Of a DNA stretch of 64,000 bases, positions 54,705 to 64,000 are shown in pieces (positions within the stretch are counted from its first letter, which is position 1; every line of letters begins with the position of its first letter). The notes below the pieces were generated by a model. It worked only from the letters and a program-made list of their open reading frames with translations. It was not told the DNA's origin and did no database searches. The stretch covers positions 57,511,119 through 57,575,118 of the forward strand of contig CM043952.1 in assembly GCA_014529385.2 (NCBI GenBank), in the 5' to 3' direction. The position numbers and the translations under genes were made by a program. Source of the DNA: Adiantum capillus-veneris. Taxonomy: Eukaryota > Streptophyta > Polypodiopsida > Polypodiales > Pteridaceae.

Positions 54705-54847
54705 TAGATACACACATACAGACACAGGGGTGCACTCTCTCTCTCTCTCTTTCTCTCTCTGTACTAAAGGCGCATGGAGACAACCAAGTACACTTTAGAA
54801 GTCCCTACGTGCACCTTTAGTACTGTGAAGAGGCAGAGAGAAAGAGT

Positions 54848-54941
<94 letters not shown>
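54664..54941. repeat. (CA)n, (CT)n and (GA)n tracts after the LTR
   Basis: (CA)n at 54666-54700 starts within three bases of the LTR end, an interrupted CT run lies at 54737-54757, and a near-perfect GA run of about 95 bases covers 54846-54941. They separate the LTR from the next gene. Confidence 0.95.
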
Positions 54942-54943
<2 letters not shown>

Positions 54944-55040
54944 AAAGACTTGATTGATTCCTGATGAATAGGATTAAGGTGGAGTAGGCAAAAGAGACAA
55001 AAACCGGACCCAGAGCTTTTGCCAAGATTCCAACCTTTAC

Positions 55041-56301
55041 ATGCTCAGTTGCTTAGCGGTTTCTGCCAAAAGAACTGTTGACTTTTGTCAGGACTTTGAT
55101 CAAGAAGAGTCAATCTGTGAAGATGAGTCAGACAGGTCGGCTAGCCAAGAGGATCCCTCACCTTACAAGTTTCCCTCACCCTCTACAGTACTTGTCAAGA
55201 AAAATACAAGAAAGAGCAATATAGACTTCTCAGATGATGCACATCTCCCAGCAAGCAGTCCTTGTGCAAGTAAAGGTAAAGCCAAAGAGGATGTGCCTTC
55301 TCTGGAAGAGCCAGCTGTAACTGATGAGAGGCTGTTCGATTTTGCAGCATCGTGTGGCGCTGGGGTGAAATATGATCTAGTTCATTCTATGTTTAACCCA
55401 AAATTTGATATTGAAGACCTTTTAGCTCAGCATAGTGAATTCTTGTAGTGCTACAGAGATCAATTTGAACTTATGGTGCAGGTAGGGAGGGTTGTTCTAC
55501 GCAGTATGGATGTGGTTCATTTAAATGACTACGGTGGCAAAGGACAGGGATTAAAGAAGTATAGGAAATTACCACCTGCTTGCCAACATTCAACTTACCC
55601 TTTGCACCAAAAAGAGTGCAAACTTATTCAGGAATCCTTTGGCTTTATGATTTACCTGAACAACCTGTTTGGATTCCTCATGCAAAATCCTAATGAGGTG
55701 ATATAGGAGAAGGATGTAGCACCACACGAAGAATACGAGGAGACAACACACATACAAGAAGTCGAGGAGGTTGAAGATACAGTCGACCTTGAGGTTGAGG
55801 CAATTGAAGTTCAAAGAAGTTAGATGCTCGCTGTGAAAACAACAGAAATCAAACTACCCTTGGATGTCAGTAACTTCATTGAGAAGCATGCTCAAATGAT
55901 GTTGCCTACTGTGCCTGAGTTCATGATTGGAAACATGACCTATATCTTTTTACATGATGTGCAAAGCATCCTTTATTTAAGTGAGGAATTCTCCCTGGCT
56001 ATCATTGCCAGAATCCAAGAGGAGAGGAGTGGATTTGTTTCAAAGGATAGTAGCGATGATGAGGCAATGGAAACATCCAGCAATCCAATGGAATACCTCC
56101 GAAGTTGCTTTGAGAAATCTGAAAAACACAAGGAGACACTACCGGATGAAGCCACCTTCCAAGCACTAAGACAAAGCCTAAGACCATCAACAAGTCACAA
56201 AGAAGTGGAGGATTGGTTTAACGCTTCAGGTCAGGAGTTAGCTACATATGTGGACCTGTGGGCAGGAAAACCTCTTTTTGCAGGATGAGAGCTTCATGGT
56301 A

Positions 56302-56359
<58 letters not shown>

Positions 56360-56816
56360 TCACTTACTCAGACATGATATGTGCAGTCTTGGATTGCTGA
56401 CAAGGATGACTTCCTTCGACGGCGGACTCGAGAGTATCGTGGAAGGGATGCAGCCCTAGCATAGTACTTTTTGAAGCTTTACGAGGCACCGATAATAGTT
56501 TTTCATAATGGAATGTCACAAGAGGGTACAACAGCAACTTACACATTAAAGACACTATCACGCATCTTGGGTGTGGACCCGTGCTGTCCAAAAGTACAGA
56601 TAAAGTCATTTTGTGGACAAAGTGTTTGCCAGAGATTGTTTTAGGTATTTTCCGGGCTATACTGGTGGTTGGGTGGCGTATTACTACACTTACACAGCAA
56701 TGGCATTAGCTCTTGGCAGACAAAACCCGGATGAACTGTTAGAGTATGGCAAACATCTCATGATTCGTTACAAGGGTGATGTTCCAAAAAAAAAAATTGA
56801 ACCTTCAAAATCTTGA
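55041..56816 (+). pseudogene. Unknown multi-exon gene G, broken mainly by TAG codons
   Basis: A single frame from ATG 55041 to 56288 keeps coding character (acidic Ser-rich lead, then LFDFAASCGAGVKYDLVHSM, FGFMIYLNNLFGFL, KTTEIKLPLDVSNFIEKHAQ). It is cut by TAG at 55446, 55704 and 55821 and ends TGA at 56286. After a (GT)n-containing intron with acceptor GTGCAG at 56386, a second exon encodes WIADKDDFLRRRTREYRGRD and APIIVFHNGMSQEGTT. It is interrupted by TAG at 56462, and a frameshift near 56600 leads to FPGYTGGWVAYYYTYTAMAL and the end at 56814-56816. The phase of the intron could not be made to fit. I do not recognise the family. It converges with gene F, with only 72 bases between the two stops. 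Confidence 0.6.
56306..56356. repeat. (GT)n microsatellite in the intron of gene G
   Basis: About 50 bases of GT just after the presumed donor GTAACT. Confidence 0.95.
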
Positions 56817-56888
56817 TACACTTCAAGTAGCAATTGTATTACGAGCATGTATTATAGAACCATTCAAATTTTGTACAATGTTATCCAC

Positions 56889-59684
56889 TCAAAGTATCTT
56901 TCTCCACTTGTGGTTCACATACACCATTGTCTCTCTCCACCTTCGTTGACCTTCACGAGCATTGGAGTTGTTGTATGCCATTGATCTTTTAATTTTATTT
57001 TGTTGTAAATGTCTGATGGCTTGTGTTGTTGCTGAAGAGGCCAAGACTTCTTTTGCCTGCATTCGATGAATGATTCTACGATAGAACCATTCAAATAGTT
57101 CTGTCAAACTGTTAGCCTTGATTCGAGAGCTACCATGTCGTGTGTGCCTGAAATAGGCATTTCTGGCCATGTAATGAGACTTTTCCATCCCTTGGGTATT
57201 CCATATGGTTGGGTTCCCATATTTTTGTATAAAATATGGTAAATGATTGAAAATGATGTGCTGGATATGAAAAAAGATTATTTAGAATGTTTTACACTCA
57301 CATAGTTACACATAAAAGAGAATCAAAATACACAATATACCATGTAGTGAGTAATCTGGGTGTCTGTCGATGCTATCTTGAATGATTTCTTGAGAAGGTT
57401 GAGATTCTCTTTGAACTTGTTCATATCACCTTGTGACCAATCATCTTTGTCGCACATCAAAAATAGCATGTCTATCGATCGCCAAACCTCAGCCTTCGCG
57501 TTACGAGCAGTTGGTTCTTGATCTTTGACTGCAATATGTAGCTTTTTCCAGCTCTGATACTCTACCTTGCTAACATAAGATGCGTTATATATTCTTCCAT
57601 GCTTTGTTAGCTTCGGATCTCGTATTCCTAGGGGTTTAGATAAAAACCTCCGTGCCTTCACCCCACCAATGGATGGTTTGCATGGGACATCCTTCTCAGG
57701 AGTGGATCTCTTTTCATCCAGCTGGATTTTCACATTGCCACCATGAAGCTCCATATCCGACAATACCAATTCTAAGCATTGCAGGGTCATCTGTCGCTCT
57801 GCTGAGTTCTTGATTTTCCAAGAAAACCCGATATATAAGTAGACCAATTTCTCCACAATTCTACAAAGGGCATGCATTGTATAGATGTGGACATTCACAA
57901 GTGGTAGTTTCAAAACCGGTCGAAAAGCAGGGTCCTCAATGTGACGTGTTGGATCTTTTCTCCACCACTTTGGGTCCATGACCTTTGCAGGCTCCATGTA
58001 GAACAAACACAAAGACTTTGCCATTGCAACCATTCCACAATTATACATGCACTTTAATTTTTTGAGGTCACCTGCAAGATGCCATTGAACTTGAAAGTCT
58101 CCCCTTCCATCTAGACGTAGTACCTCTCCCTGGTTAGTCTATCAATCAATCACCTCTAGAACATTAGTTTGATGGAACACCCAATATATACATGATCTTA
58201 TTTCTTTACCTGCAACACAAAATAAATGAGACTTAAGTAGATGTGAACATTTGAGCTTAGCTGAGAATCTCGCTTACCTCAAAAGCACCAAGCCACCATA
58301 TGTTAGATTTTGATTGAACACTAAAATACAAAGGATCATCAGTGGGACACTTTGAGAGGGTTCTATTCATTAAAGTAATAGTAACACGCTCTAGCTTCTT
58401 GTCTTTAACAAGCTCACACTCATCCAGTTTCAACACAAAATGTAATACCCCTCGTGACTCTTCAAATGTGATGTTGTAAAACTCCACCATTCTCTTCTGC
58501 AACATTTGCAGGTCCATAAAAATATTATTGAACTCATCATATGCTATGCTTGCGCCATGGCCATTGTAAGTTGCTTTAATATGAAACGGCTGTCCAAGAT
58601 ATTCTACCTGTGCGTCGTTAAGTTGAAGCCTCTCTTTCCAAACACTTGAGGATGATGGTAAAAGTTTGGACTTTATTCCCTTCTTAACAAAGATGGATGA
58701 GACAGATTTCTGTATAGTCAAATATCCTCTTTTGCTTACACCAAGTGAATCAAGTGTGCCTTGTATGTCTTTTGCAGTCACTGAGTTCTCTGAAATAAAG
58801 CGGTCCACTACATTTCGATGTAGGACCTTAAACTTATTGTCATGTACTATATCTGCTGCAAGGCTTCTACTTATAAGTGGTTTCAATCTCTTTTCTATAT
58901 TGGATTTGGGGTCAATGTTTTCCTTGTCAGGATAGATTGAATCTCTACATGCAGACAATGCATAAGTAAATAACATAAAATTTACTTAACTAACACTATT
59001 TAGACACATGAAAACAATGCATAACTAGAAAAACAAAAATTTACTTAACTAAGACTATTTAGTAAATCAAGAAGCATCACCTTAATGCTCGGATTCTTTT
59101 CTTAAGACCTCCGGATGCAACCTGCAATTTTTCAAGATTGCGCAATTTCTTCTTTCGGATACGACCACCCAAGATGGTGTCCTTCATTTGACAACTTTGT
59201 ACCTTTCCTTTCAGTTCCTGTACCGCTGTTTTGTGTTGCAAAATGGTAACCTGATCTATAGAATGCAAATGTGAAAGACGAACAATCTCACATTGTTGAG
59301 CTTGCAGAATGTCCTTATAAGTTTCAGCTTGCCTTGTAAGAGATTTACAATAACCCCGAAGGCCGTTTTCTCCATCACTAGCAAAGGTTAATAAGCTTGT
59401 AGGATTGACAAATGCTGGAGATGCATTAGTCATTGGATTCTTAGGATAGAGAGAGCCTCTCATCCATATATCTATGTGTTTAGCTCCCTGAGCTCTAAGC
59501 GTGTCTATGGATACGGGAGGTATATGTGTGTTTGTTTTACTCCGCTTAATCAATGGTTGGTACTAGTTGTCCAAATCAATGTGAAGGTGGCTTGTTTCTG
59601 CATAACATTTGTGCCATTTGAGGAGTGTGCCATTATCCAAAGGTGCAGGTTTAGTGCATAGTTGCTACGGTTTCGTCCCTCCAT
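56889..59684 (-). pseudogene. Unknown multi-exon gene F with WHLAGDLKKLKCMYNCG motif
   Basis: Four minus-strand exons can be placed: about 59684-59081, 58944-58278, 58209-57341 and 57260-56889. The introns are GT-AG and short (136, 68 and 80 bp). The first and third join in phase (AG|A, and phase 0). The second is off by one base. Exon 1 has a coiled, basic C-terminal part. Exon 2 has strand-rich sequence (GHGASIAYDEFNNIFMDLQ). Exon 3 has WHLAGDLKKLKCMYNCG, NVHIYTMHALCRIVEKLVY and GGVKARRFLSKPLG. Exon 4 has QKYGNPTIWNTQGMEKSHYM and FEWFYRRI. Lesions are TAG at 59565-59563, TGA-TAG at 58144-58139, and frameshifts near the start and at the second junction. The motifs remind me of uncharacterised multicopy eukaryotic proteins, but I cannot name the family. 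Confidence 0.65.
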
Positions 59685-59920
59685 GTTAGCCTCGTTCCCT
59701 CCATGTTGACGAGGTTCATTCAATGCAACTGAAAAGAAGATTATCCCTCAATCATTATGGACGAATGTTCATAAGGGTAAAGAATCTACTAAAAGAACAC
59801 TTTTTGAACTTTTACCATGACAGACCCGCCTCTATTATTTGCCATACTTTCTAGAGAGAGAGTGCAAAAAAATACATTTTCTTAGAAGGCCCTCCAAATG
59901 AGCTCCGAAATTTCCTAATG
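59685..59920. other. Short spacer
   Basis: About 235 bases without recognisable content between gene F and the element B fragment. Confidence 0.4.
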
Positions 59921-61373
59921 AGAGACATTCTCCCATGTAGAACCTTCTTCAAGTCTATCTAGCCATTTTACCAACACTTGTCGTCTGATATGATGTCTGG
60001 TGCGAAGCTCATGAGAATCCAAAATCTTTTTGGGCTCATGAGGAATGCATGGTGGTTCAATAAGGTCAACTAACACACCTGTGTCAATGATGTTATCATT
60101 CTATCCTAGCTGTTTTTGTAAACGGCTAACATTAAAAAAAAGATGAACTCTTGAGTGCTCTGGGAGAGCTAACTTATAGGCCACTTGACTTATACGGTTG
60201 AGAATGGTAAACAGTCCACAATAGCGTGGTGAAAGTTTAGCACCTTTTCCTATCTTCAGATTTTATGAATGCTCTGAAAACTTTGAGGAAAACCTTATCT
60301 CGTTCTTCTAAAGTAGCAAGAGGAATATTCTCATCTGTGTACTTCTTATATTGATCTTGAGCTTGCTTAACATTCTGTCGACGAGCAACTCGAAGCATGT
60401 CAAAATGGTCTTGGAGAAAATCCTTCGCTTGTTGTATCTTCTCCTTAGCCAACCCCACCGTAACGGGTGATCTAGGTTGAAGTCTATATAAAAGAATAAT
60501 GGACTAAACCTTGTAGTCACATGCTTTGAACTATTATAAGTAAATTCCAATATAGGTAAGTAGTCTTTCCAATTGGTTTGCTTCTTGCTAACTTACGCTC
60601 GTAGCATTTCCTCTAGCACTTGATTAACTCTTTCTATTTGACCATCCGTTTCTGGATGATCAACCGTACTTAGATTAAGTTTAGTTTCCAACTTTTGGAA
60701 CACAGCTCTCCAAAAGTGATTATCAAACTTTCGATCTCTGTCACTAATGATACTAGCTAGAAGACCATAGAGTTTATATATATGCTCTAAAAATAGCCGT
60801 GCTAATTCTGATGTCTTAATCGTAGTCTTAGTGGGAATGTGAGACGGTCTACAATTACCCAAATGGCATCGTGGCCATGATTTGTAGTAGGTAGTCCTAC
60901 TACAAAGTCCATAGAGATACTCTCCCACTTACCTTGTGGAATCTCTAAAGGATGTAAAAGGCCACCTACCTTGAGGATCTCTGCCTTATTAACTTGGCAC
61001 TGTTGGTAGTTTAATACGTACTCTTGAACATCATGATGTAAGCCCGGCCAATAAAATTACCGTCGAACTAAGGCATACGTCTTATGAATAATTGGATGAC
61101 CAGCACTTGGACTATCGTGATACTCAAATAGGATTTGGCGCCTAGTGTCTGAGTCCTTTGGAACACATACTCTACCTTTGTGGAGTAAGTGGCCATCATC
61201 AATGGAAAAATTCTTCCATCGCTTAAGCTCTTCCTGAGTGTGTTAAGTTTCTATCTGCATGTGCAGAGACATGTTGATCTGGCTGTTCAGAGACATGTGA
61301 GTGTGAGGGATCCCTTTTTAAAACTGCACTCCACAGTTTAGCATATGATTGATATTGTGTACACTTGCCACGT
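59921..61373 (-). mobile_element. Truncated second copy of element B (integrase-chromodomain part)
   Basis: The sequence is collinear with 28836-30340 of element B at high identity. It contains the chromodomain remnant (59930-60010), the integrase C-terminal part (60550-60237) and the core (60928-60593), which has IISDRDRKFDN and keeps the Glu codon at DGQIERVN. Several indels break the frame. It starts about 60 bases short of the pol 3' end of the other copy and ends abruptly at 61373, where a family D LTR is inserted. Confidence 0.85.
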
Positions 61374-61583
61374 TGATGGGAGCAAAGAGAACCCTGAACC
61401 CCTGACGGCCTCTAAAACACCGGGGACCGAATGGAGCGCCTCGAGCCTGTCATGGTAAAGCAAACAGGGGAACCACCTAGCTTCAGCGGCTAGGACGCAA
61501 ACATCTCACCACCATAAAAAAGTTTTCATCCAAGAGAAATGGATGCCTAGGAGTAATGATGAAGAGGAAAGGGAATGAGATCA

Positions 61584-61625
<42 letters not shown>

Positions 61626-62928
61626 GGTATAGCGGCTTAGTACTTAGGCACCACAAAAGGATGGCGAATCCGCACACCCTTCACACATACACAAGCTCAC
61701 TCCAAACACAAGATTAAGTGGCGATTCTGCACACCTCACATGGGCAAAACATTGCAAGAAAACATACTCACAAAACCTCAAGCTTTATTTAGAGAATAAG
61801 GCGATGAAATGGGGAGCATAGGGTAGGGGAATGAGAAGGGAGAGAGTGGTAGAGCACATGGCGGATAGGTGGGAGTTGATGGCAAAGACTCGCACGAGGG
61901 TTATGGCCATCATCCTTCATTTAGTTGCCCTTCATCTTCCATAGCCAAGGGTGTAGAGGTCATGCTCAAGACAAGCATGGTGATTGCGGTGATGGTGATG
62001 GTGTGGGTGTGTGCACTAGGCACACACAGTGCATAGTGTGTTCTTTGGTGATGTTGTGTGTGTATTTAGTGTGATGGTGACCCCTCTTTATATAGGGGAG
62101 GAGGGGGGAGGAATTCTAGAATTTAGAAATGAAGAAATCATTATCTACATAGGCCATGTGACTGTGGGCCCCACTTGTCTGGCTGTGTGTATATGTGCCA
62201 GAACAGCAGTCTCATGAGAGAGAGACTAAGAGAGAGAGATGGGTTGATGAAAAAAAGTGAGAGGTGACATGGAGAATAAAGTAATTACAAGAGGGGAGAG
62301 AGGGGAGTGTGTTCAGAGGTGAATCTGTGTGCAGATGTGTGTGAACACAAGAAAAATCAGGTAACCACCGGGTGGGGATGGGTCTGTGGGCACCTTTTTC
62401 AATGAAACTGAGTGTGTGTGAGTGTGAGGAAGGTTATTTAGCTACAAGACAAGAGATATGGCGCCCTTTAGAGAGAGAGGGGGGTATTTGGGGCATGGGA
62501 TATGATAGGAGAGAGAAAGAGGGAGTGGGGTATACTATTTTGGAAGATAGGGTAAGTTGCATGTGAGTTAGGGTGCATTATTGGTGAGTTATAATGCATT
62601 ATTGGTGAGAGGTGGGGTAGCTTGAGGGGAGAGAGAAAGGAGAAAGGACAAGGGGAAGAGAGAGGGGGTTGACCTTTTGAGTGGAGGAGAGGAAAAGGGA
62701 CACACAGCGGGGCCACAGTGAAGAAAAAAGGAGGCAAGGTGGGGATGAGCTACCCCGCAGGCATGAGGTGGCCTATTTTACCTTTCTTATATATTTACAT
62801 AATCATACTTTATTTTTTTCTTACTTCTTCCAATGCCTTTTATCACTCCCTCTCTAAGAGGGGGTTTTCATGGGGTGGGGACGAGAGAAGAGGGGTATGG
62901 GAGCTTGGCTTGTGAAAAGCCCCCATCA
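61374..62928 (-). mobile_element. 3' LTR of a family D element (1,555 bp)
   Basis: Ends are inverted: TGATGGGAGC at 61374 and GCCCCCATCA at 62928. The upper end abuts a polypurine tract and the pol end at 62957, so it is the 3' LTR of a minus-strand element. It contains (GA)n at 61586-61619 and many G-rich stretches. It interrupts the element B fragment after 61373. The five bases before it (CACGT) would be the target duplication, testable only outside the window. Confidence 0.85.
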
Positions 62929-62945
62929 TTAGCCCTCCCCTTTTG
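62929..62945 (-). other. Polypurine tract of family D
   Basis: Minus-strand AAAAGGGGAGGGCTAA directly precedes the LTR end. It parallels the tract at 19009-19024 of element A, which supports their kinship. Confidence 0.75.
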
Positions 62946-62956
62946 GCTAGAGGCAT

Positions 62957-63937
62957 TCATGTCTCTAGCTCATCTGTTTGATCATTATCGTCGGAGCTGG
63001 CGGCTGATGGTGTGTCCTCATCTGAAATGTCAATTGGTGGAGCCTGGTCAAATCGAAGAAAATAAGGTTTAAGTCGCCAACCATTTACCCTGGTTTTCTG
63101 AAGTTTTCCATCAGCCTCCATAAGCTGGTAGCTTCCATTGGCATACTTTTTCCTGACGATGAAAGGAACTTCCCATCGGAGTAGGAGTTTCTTATCCTTG
63201 CGCGTGTCGAAGCGATTGTCGTAGAGGAGCACCAACATTCCTTTCTTCAATTCTTTTTTCCAGAGATGCTCGTTAAAGCTAAGCCGTCTATGCTCTGCTT
63301 GTGCTGCATAATAATTTATTGCTTCTTCTCTGTCCAGCTGCAGTCTTTCCAAGTTGATGATGTGATTTGTCAAATGCATTTTGGGCTGTTGAAGCTGGCT
63401 TGCCATTACTCTGAGACTTTGTAGTTGCACTTCAATGGGCAAGATTGCTTCCTTACCAAATACTAGATGATACGGTGTGAATCCCAAGGATGTACGAAAT
63501 GAAGTTCTGTAGGCCCATAAAGCTGGTAGTAGATACTTATCCCAGTCTCCAGGATGATTGTTTACCTGCTTGGTAATAATTTTAGAAACCATTCCATTTA
63601 CCTTTTCAACTAGGCCATTACATCGAGGGTAATATGGTGACGAGTGCCTCCTTGTAATGCCCAATTTCTGCATTAATTCTCCTACAAAGTCTTCTCTGAA
63701 ACCTGGCCCTCTATTAGAGATGATCTCTAAAGGTGTGCCAAACCTACAGCATATGTGCTCGTAGATAAATTTAGCTACCTCTACCGCTATGATTCTAGTG
63801 GTGGCTGTAGCCTCTGCCCATCTAGTCATGTAGTCGATCCCCATGATAATGTAGAATTTTCCTGATTTGGCCCTAGGTAATGGCCCAATGGCATTGATAC
63901 CCCATTTTTCAAATGGGCCATATGAGAGAATAGGTGT
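62957..63937 (-). CDS. Family D integrase, open frame, upstream part cut off
   Basis: About 326 codons without a stop, ending TGA at 62957 after ELET. The minus-strand order is YGPFEKWGINAIGPLPRAKS, IIMGIDYMTRWAEA, CCRFGTPLEIISNRGPGF, YYPRCNGLVEKVN, WDKYLLPALWAYRT, VFGKEAILPIEVQLQSL, and a C-terminal domain (LLRWEVPFIVRKKYANGSYQL, VNGWRLKPYFL). The two core positions that are Asp in related copies (element A keeps both) are Asn here, while the Glu is kept, so strand transfer activity is unlikely. Sequence upstream of the core is replaced at 63938 by another LTR. Confidence 0.85.
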   Translation of the reverse strand, partial: TPILSYGPFEKWGINAIGPLPRAKSGKFYIIMGIDYMTRWAEATATTRIIAVEVAKFIYEHICCRFGTPLEIISNRGPGFREDFVGELMQKLGITRRHSSPYYPRCNGLVEKVNGMVSKIITKQVNNHPGDWDKYLLPALWAYRTSFRTSLGFTPYHLVFGKEAILPIEVQLQSLRVMASQLQQPKMHLTNHIINLERLQLDREEAINYYAAQAEHRRLSFNEHLWKKELKKGMLVLLYDNRFDTRKDKKLLLRWEVPFIVRKKYANGSYQLMEADGKLQKTRVNGWRLKPYFLRFDQAPPIDISDEDTPSAASSDDNDQTDELET

Positions 63938-64000
63938 TGACGGGAGCAAAGCGAACCCCGAACCCCGACGGCCTCTAAAACACTGGGGACCGAATGGCGT
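63938..64000 (-). mobile_element. Start of another family D LTR, continues beyond the window
   Basis: TGACGGGAGCAAAGCGAACC and the following ~45 bases match 61374-61436 at about 90 percent (GACGGCCTCTAAAACAC...GGGGACCGAATGG). It replaces pol sequence upstream of the integrase. It is either a nested insertion of the same family or the 5' LTR of an internally deleted copy. Confidence 0.8.

Noticed and set aside
54795-55025. Ser/Leu-rich open frame on the minus strand
   Set aside because: Product of the (GA)n run at 54846-54941.

Overview
The window looks like nuclear DNA of a land plant. It has GT-AG introns, Ty3/gypsy LTR retrotransposons of several lineages, very long (GA)n, (CA)n and poly-C tracts, low gene density, and a broken copy of a light-harvesting chlorophyll a/b protein gene. 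The mix of retrotransposon lineages and multi-kilobase repeat-filled introns suggests a large-genome plant, possibly a fern or another seed-free vascular plant. That placement is an inference and I give it low confidence.

Region 1 (1-16.0 kb) holds three plus-strand loci set in a private minisatellite. The first is a composite gene (1-5529). It has a ParB/sulfiredoxin-like exon pair, a long unrecognised middle part and, across a 2.6-kb minisatellite-filled intron whose splice phases match, a SET domain. It carries several frame breaks. The second (6171-7370) is a plant-type FCP1/NIF-like HAD protein with a possible SAP-like tail. The third (12547-13322) is another HAD protein that lacks one of the paired motif IV aspartates. 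A minisatellite with a ~50-bp monomer lies in one orientation in the first intron and in the opposite orientation across 8.1-12.3 kb and 14.1-15.5 kb.

Region 2 (16.0-19.0 kb) has an Lhcb pseudogene on the minus strand and a small hairpin-forming tandem repeat, then unexplained sequence.

Region 3 (19.0-46.6 kb) is a stack of minus-strand retroelements. Element A (19.0-23.4 kb) is a decayed Ty3/gypsy element. A long LTR of family C (24678-28382) with an adjacent PBS is itself split by a 2.1-kb TG...CA insertion. Element B is a chromovirus (28.65-42.15 kb) whose gag is interrupted by a complete element with 269/267-bp LTRs and a perfect 5-bp target duplication (33104-40853). That inner element has lost its reverse transcriptase core and carries an extra ORF between integrase and its 3' LTR. 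Element E is a gag-protease fragment with PBS and LTR (42.6-46.6 kb).

Region 4 (46.6-55 kb) is AT-rich DNA with compound microsatellites, then plus-strand family C: a partial tandem copy, an uninterrupted 3' half of pol (50957-52645) with a chromodomain, and a complete 1.66-kb 3' LTR.

Region 5 (55.0-59.7 kb) holds two convergent multi-exon genes of unknown function (55041-56816 plus, 56889-59684 minus). Both have conserved-looking coding sequence broken by in-frame stops, mostly TAG where a CAG codon would fit, plus frameshifts.

Region 6 (59.9-64.0 kb) has a second fragment of element B, cut by a family D element: complete 1.55-kb LTR, PPT and an open integrase whose two catalytic aspartates read as asparagine. 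The first 63 bases of another family D LTR follow at the window edge.

No rRNA, convincing tRNA gene, CRISPR array or prokaryotic operon was seen. Most protein-coding sequence here is retroelement-derived. The non-retroelement loci are the ParB-like/SET gene, the two HAD genes, the Lhcb relic and the convergent pair at 55-60 kb.
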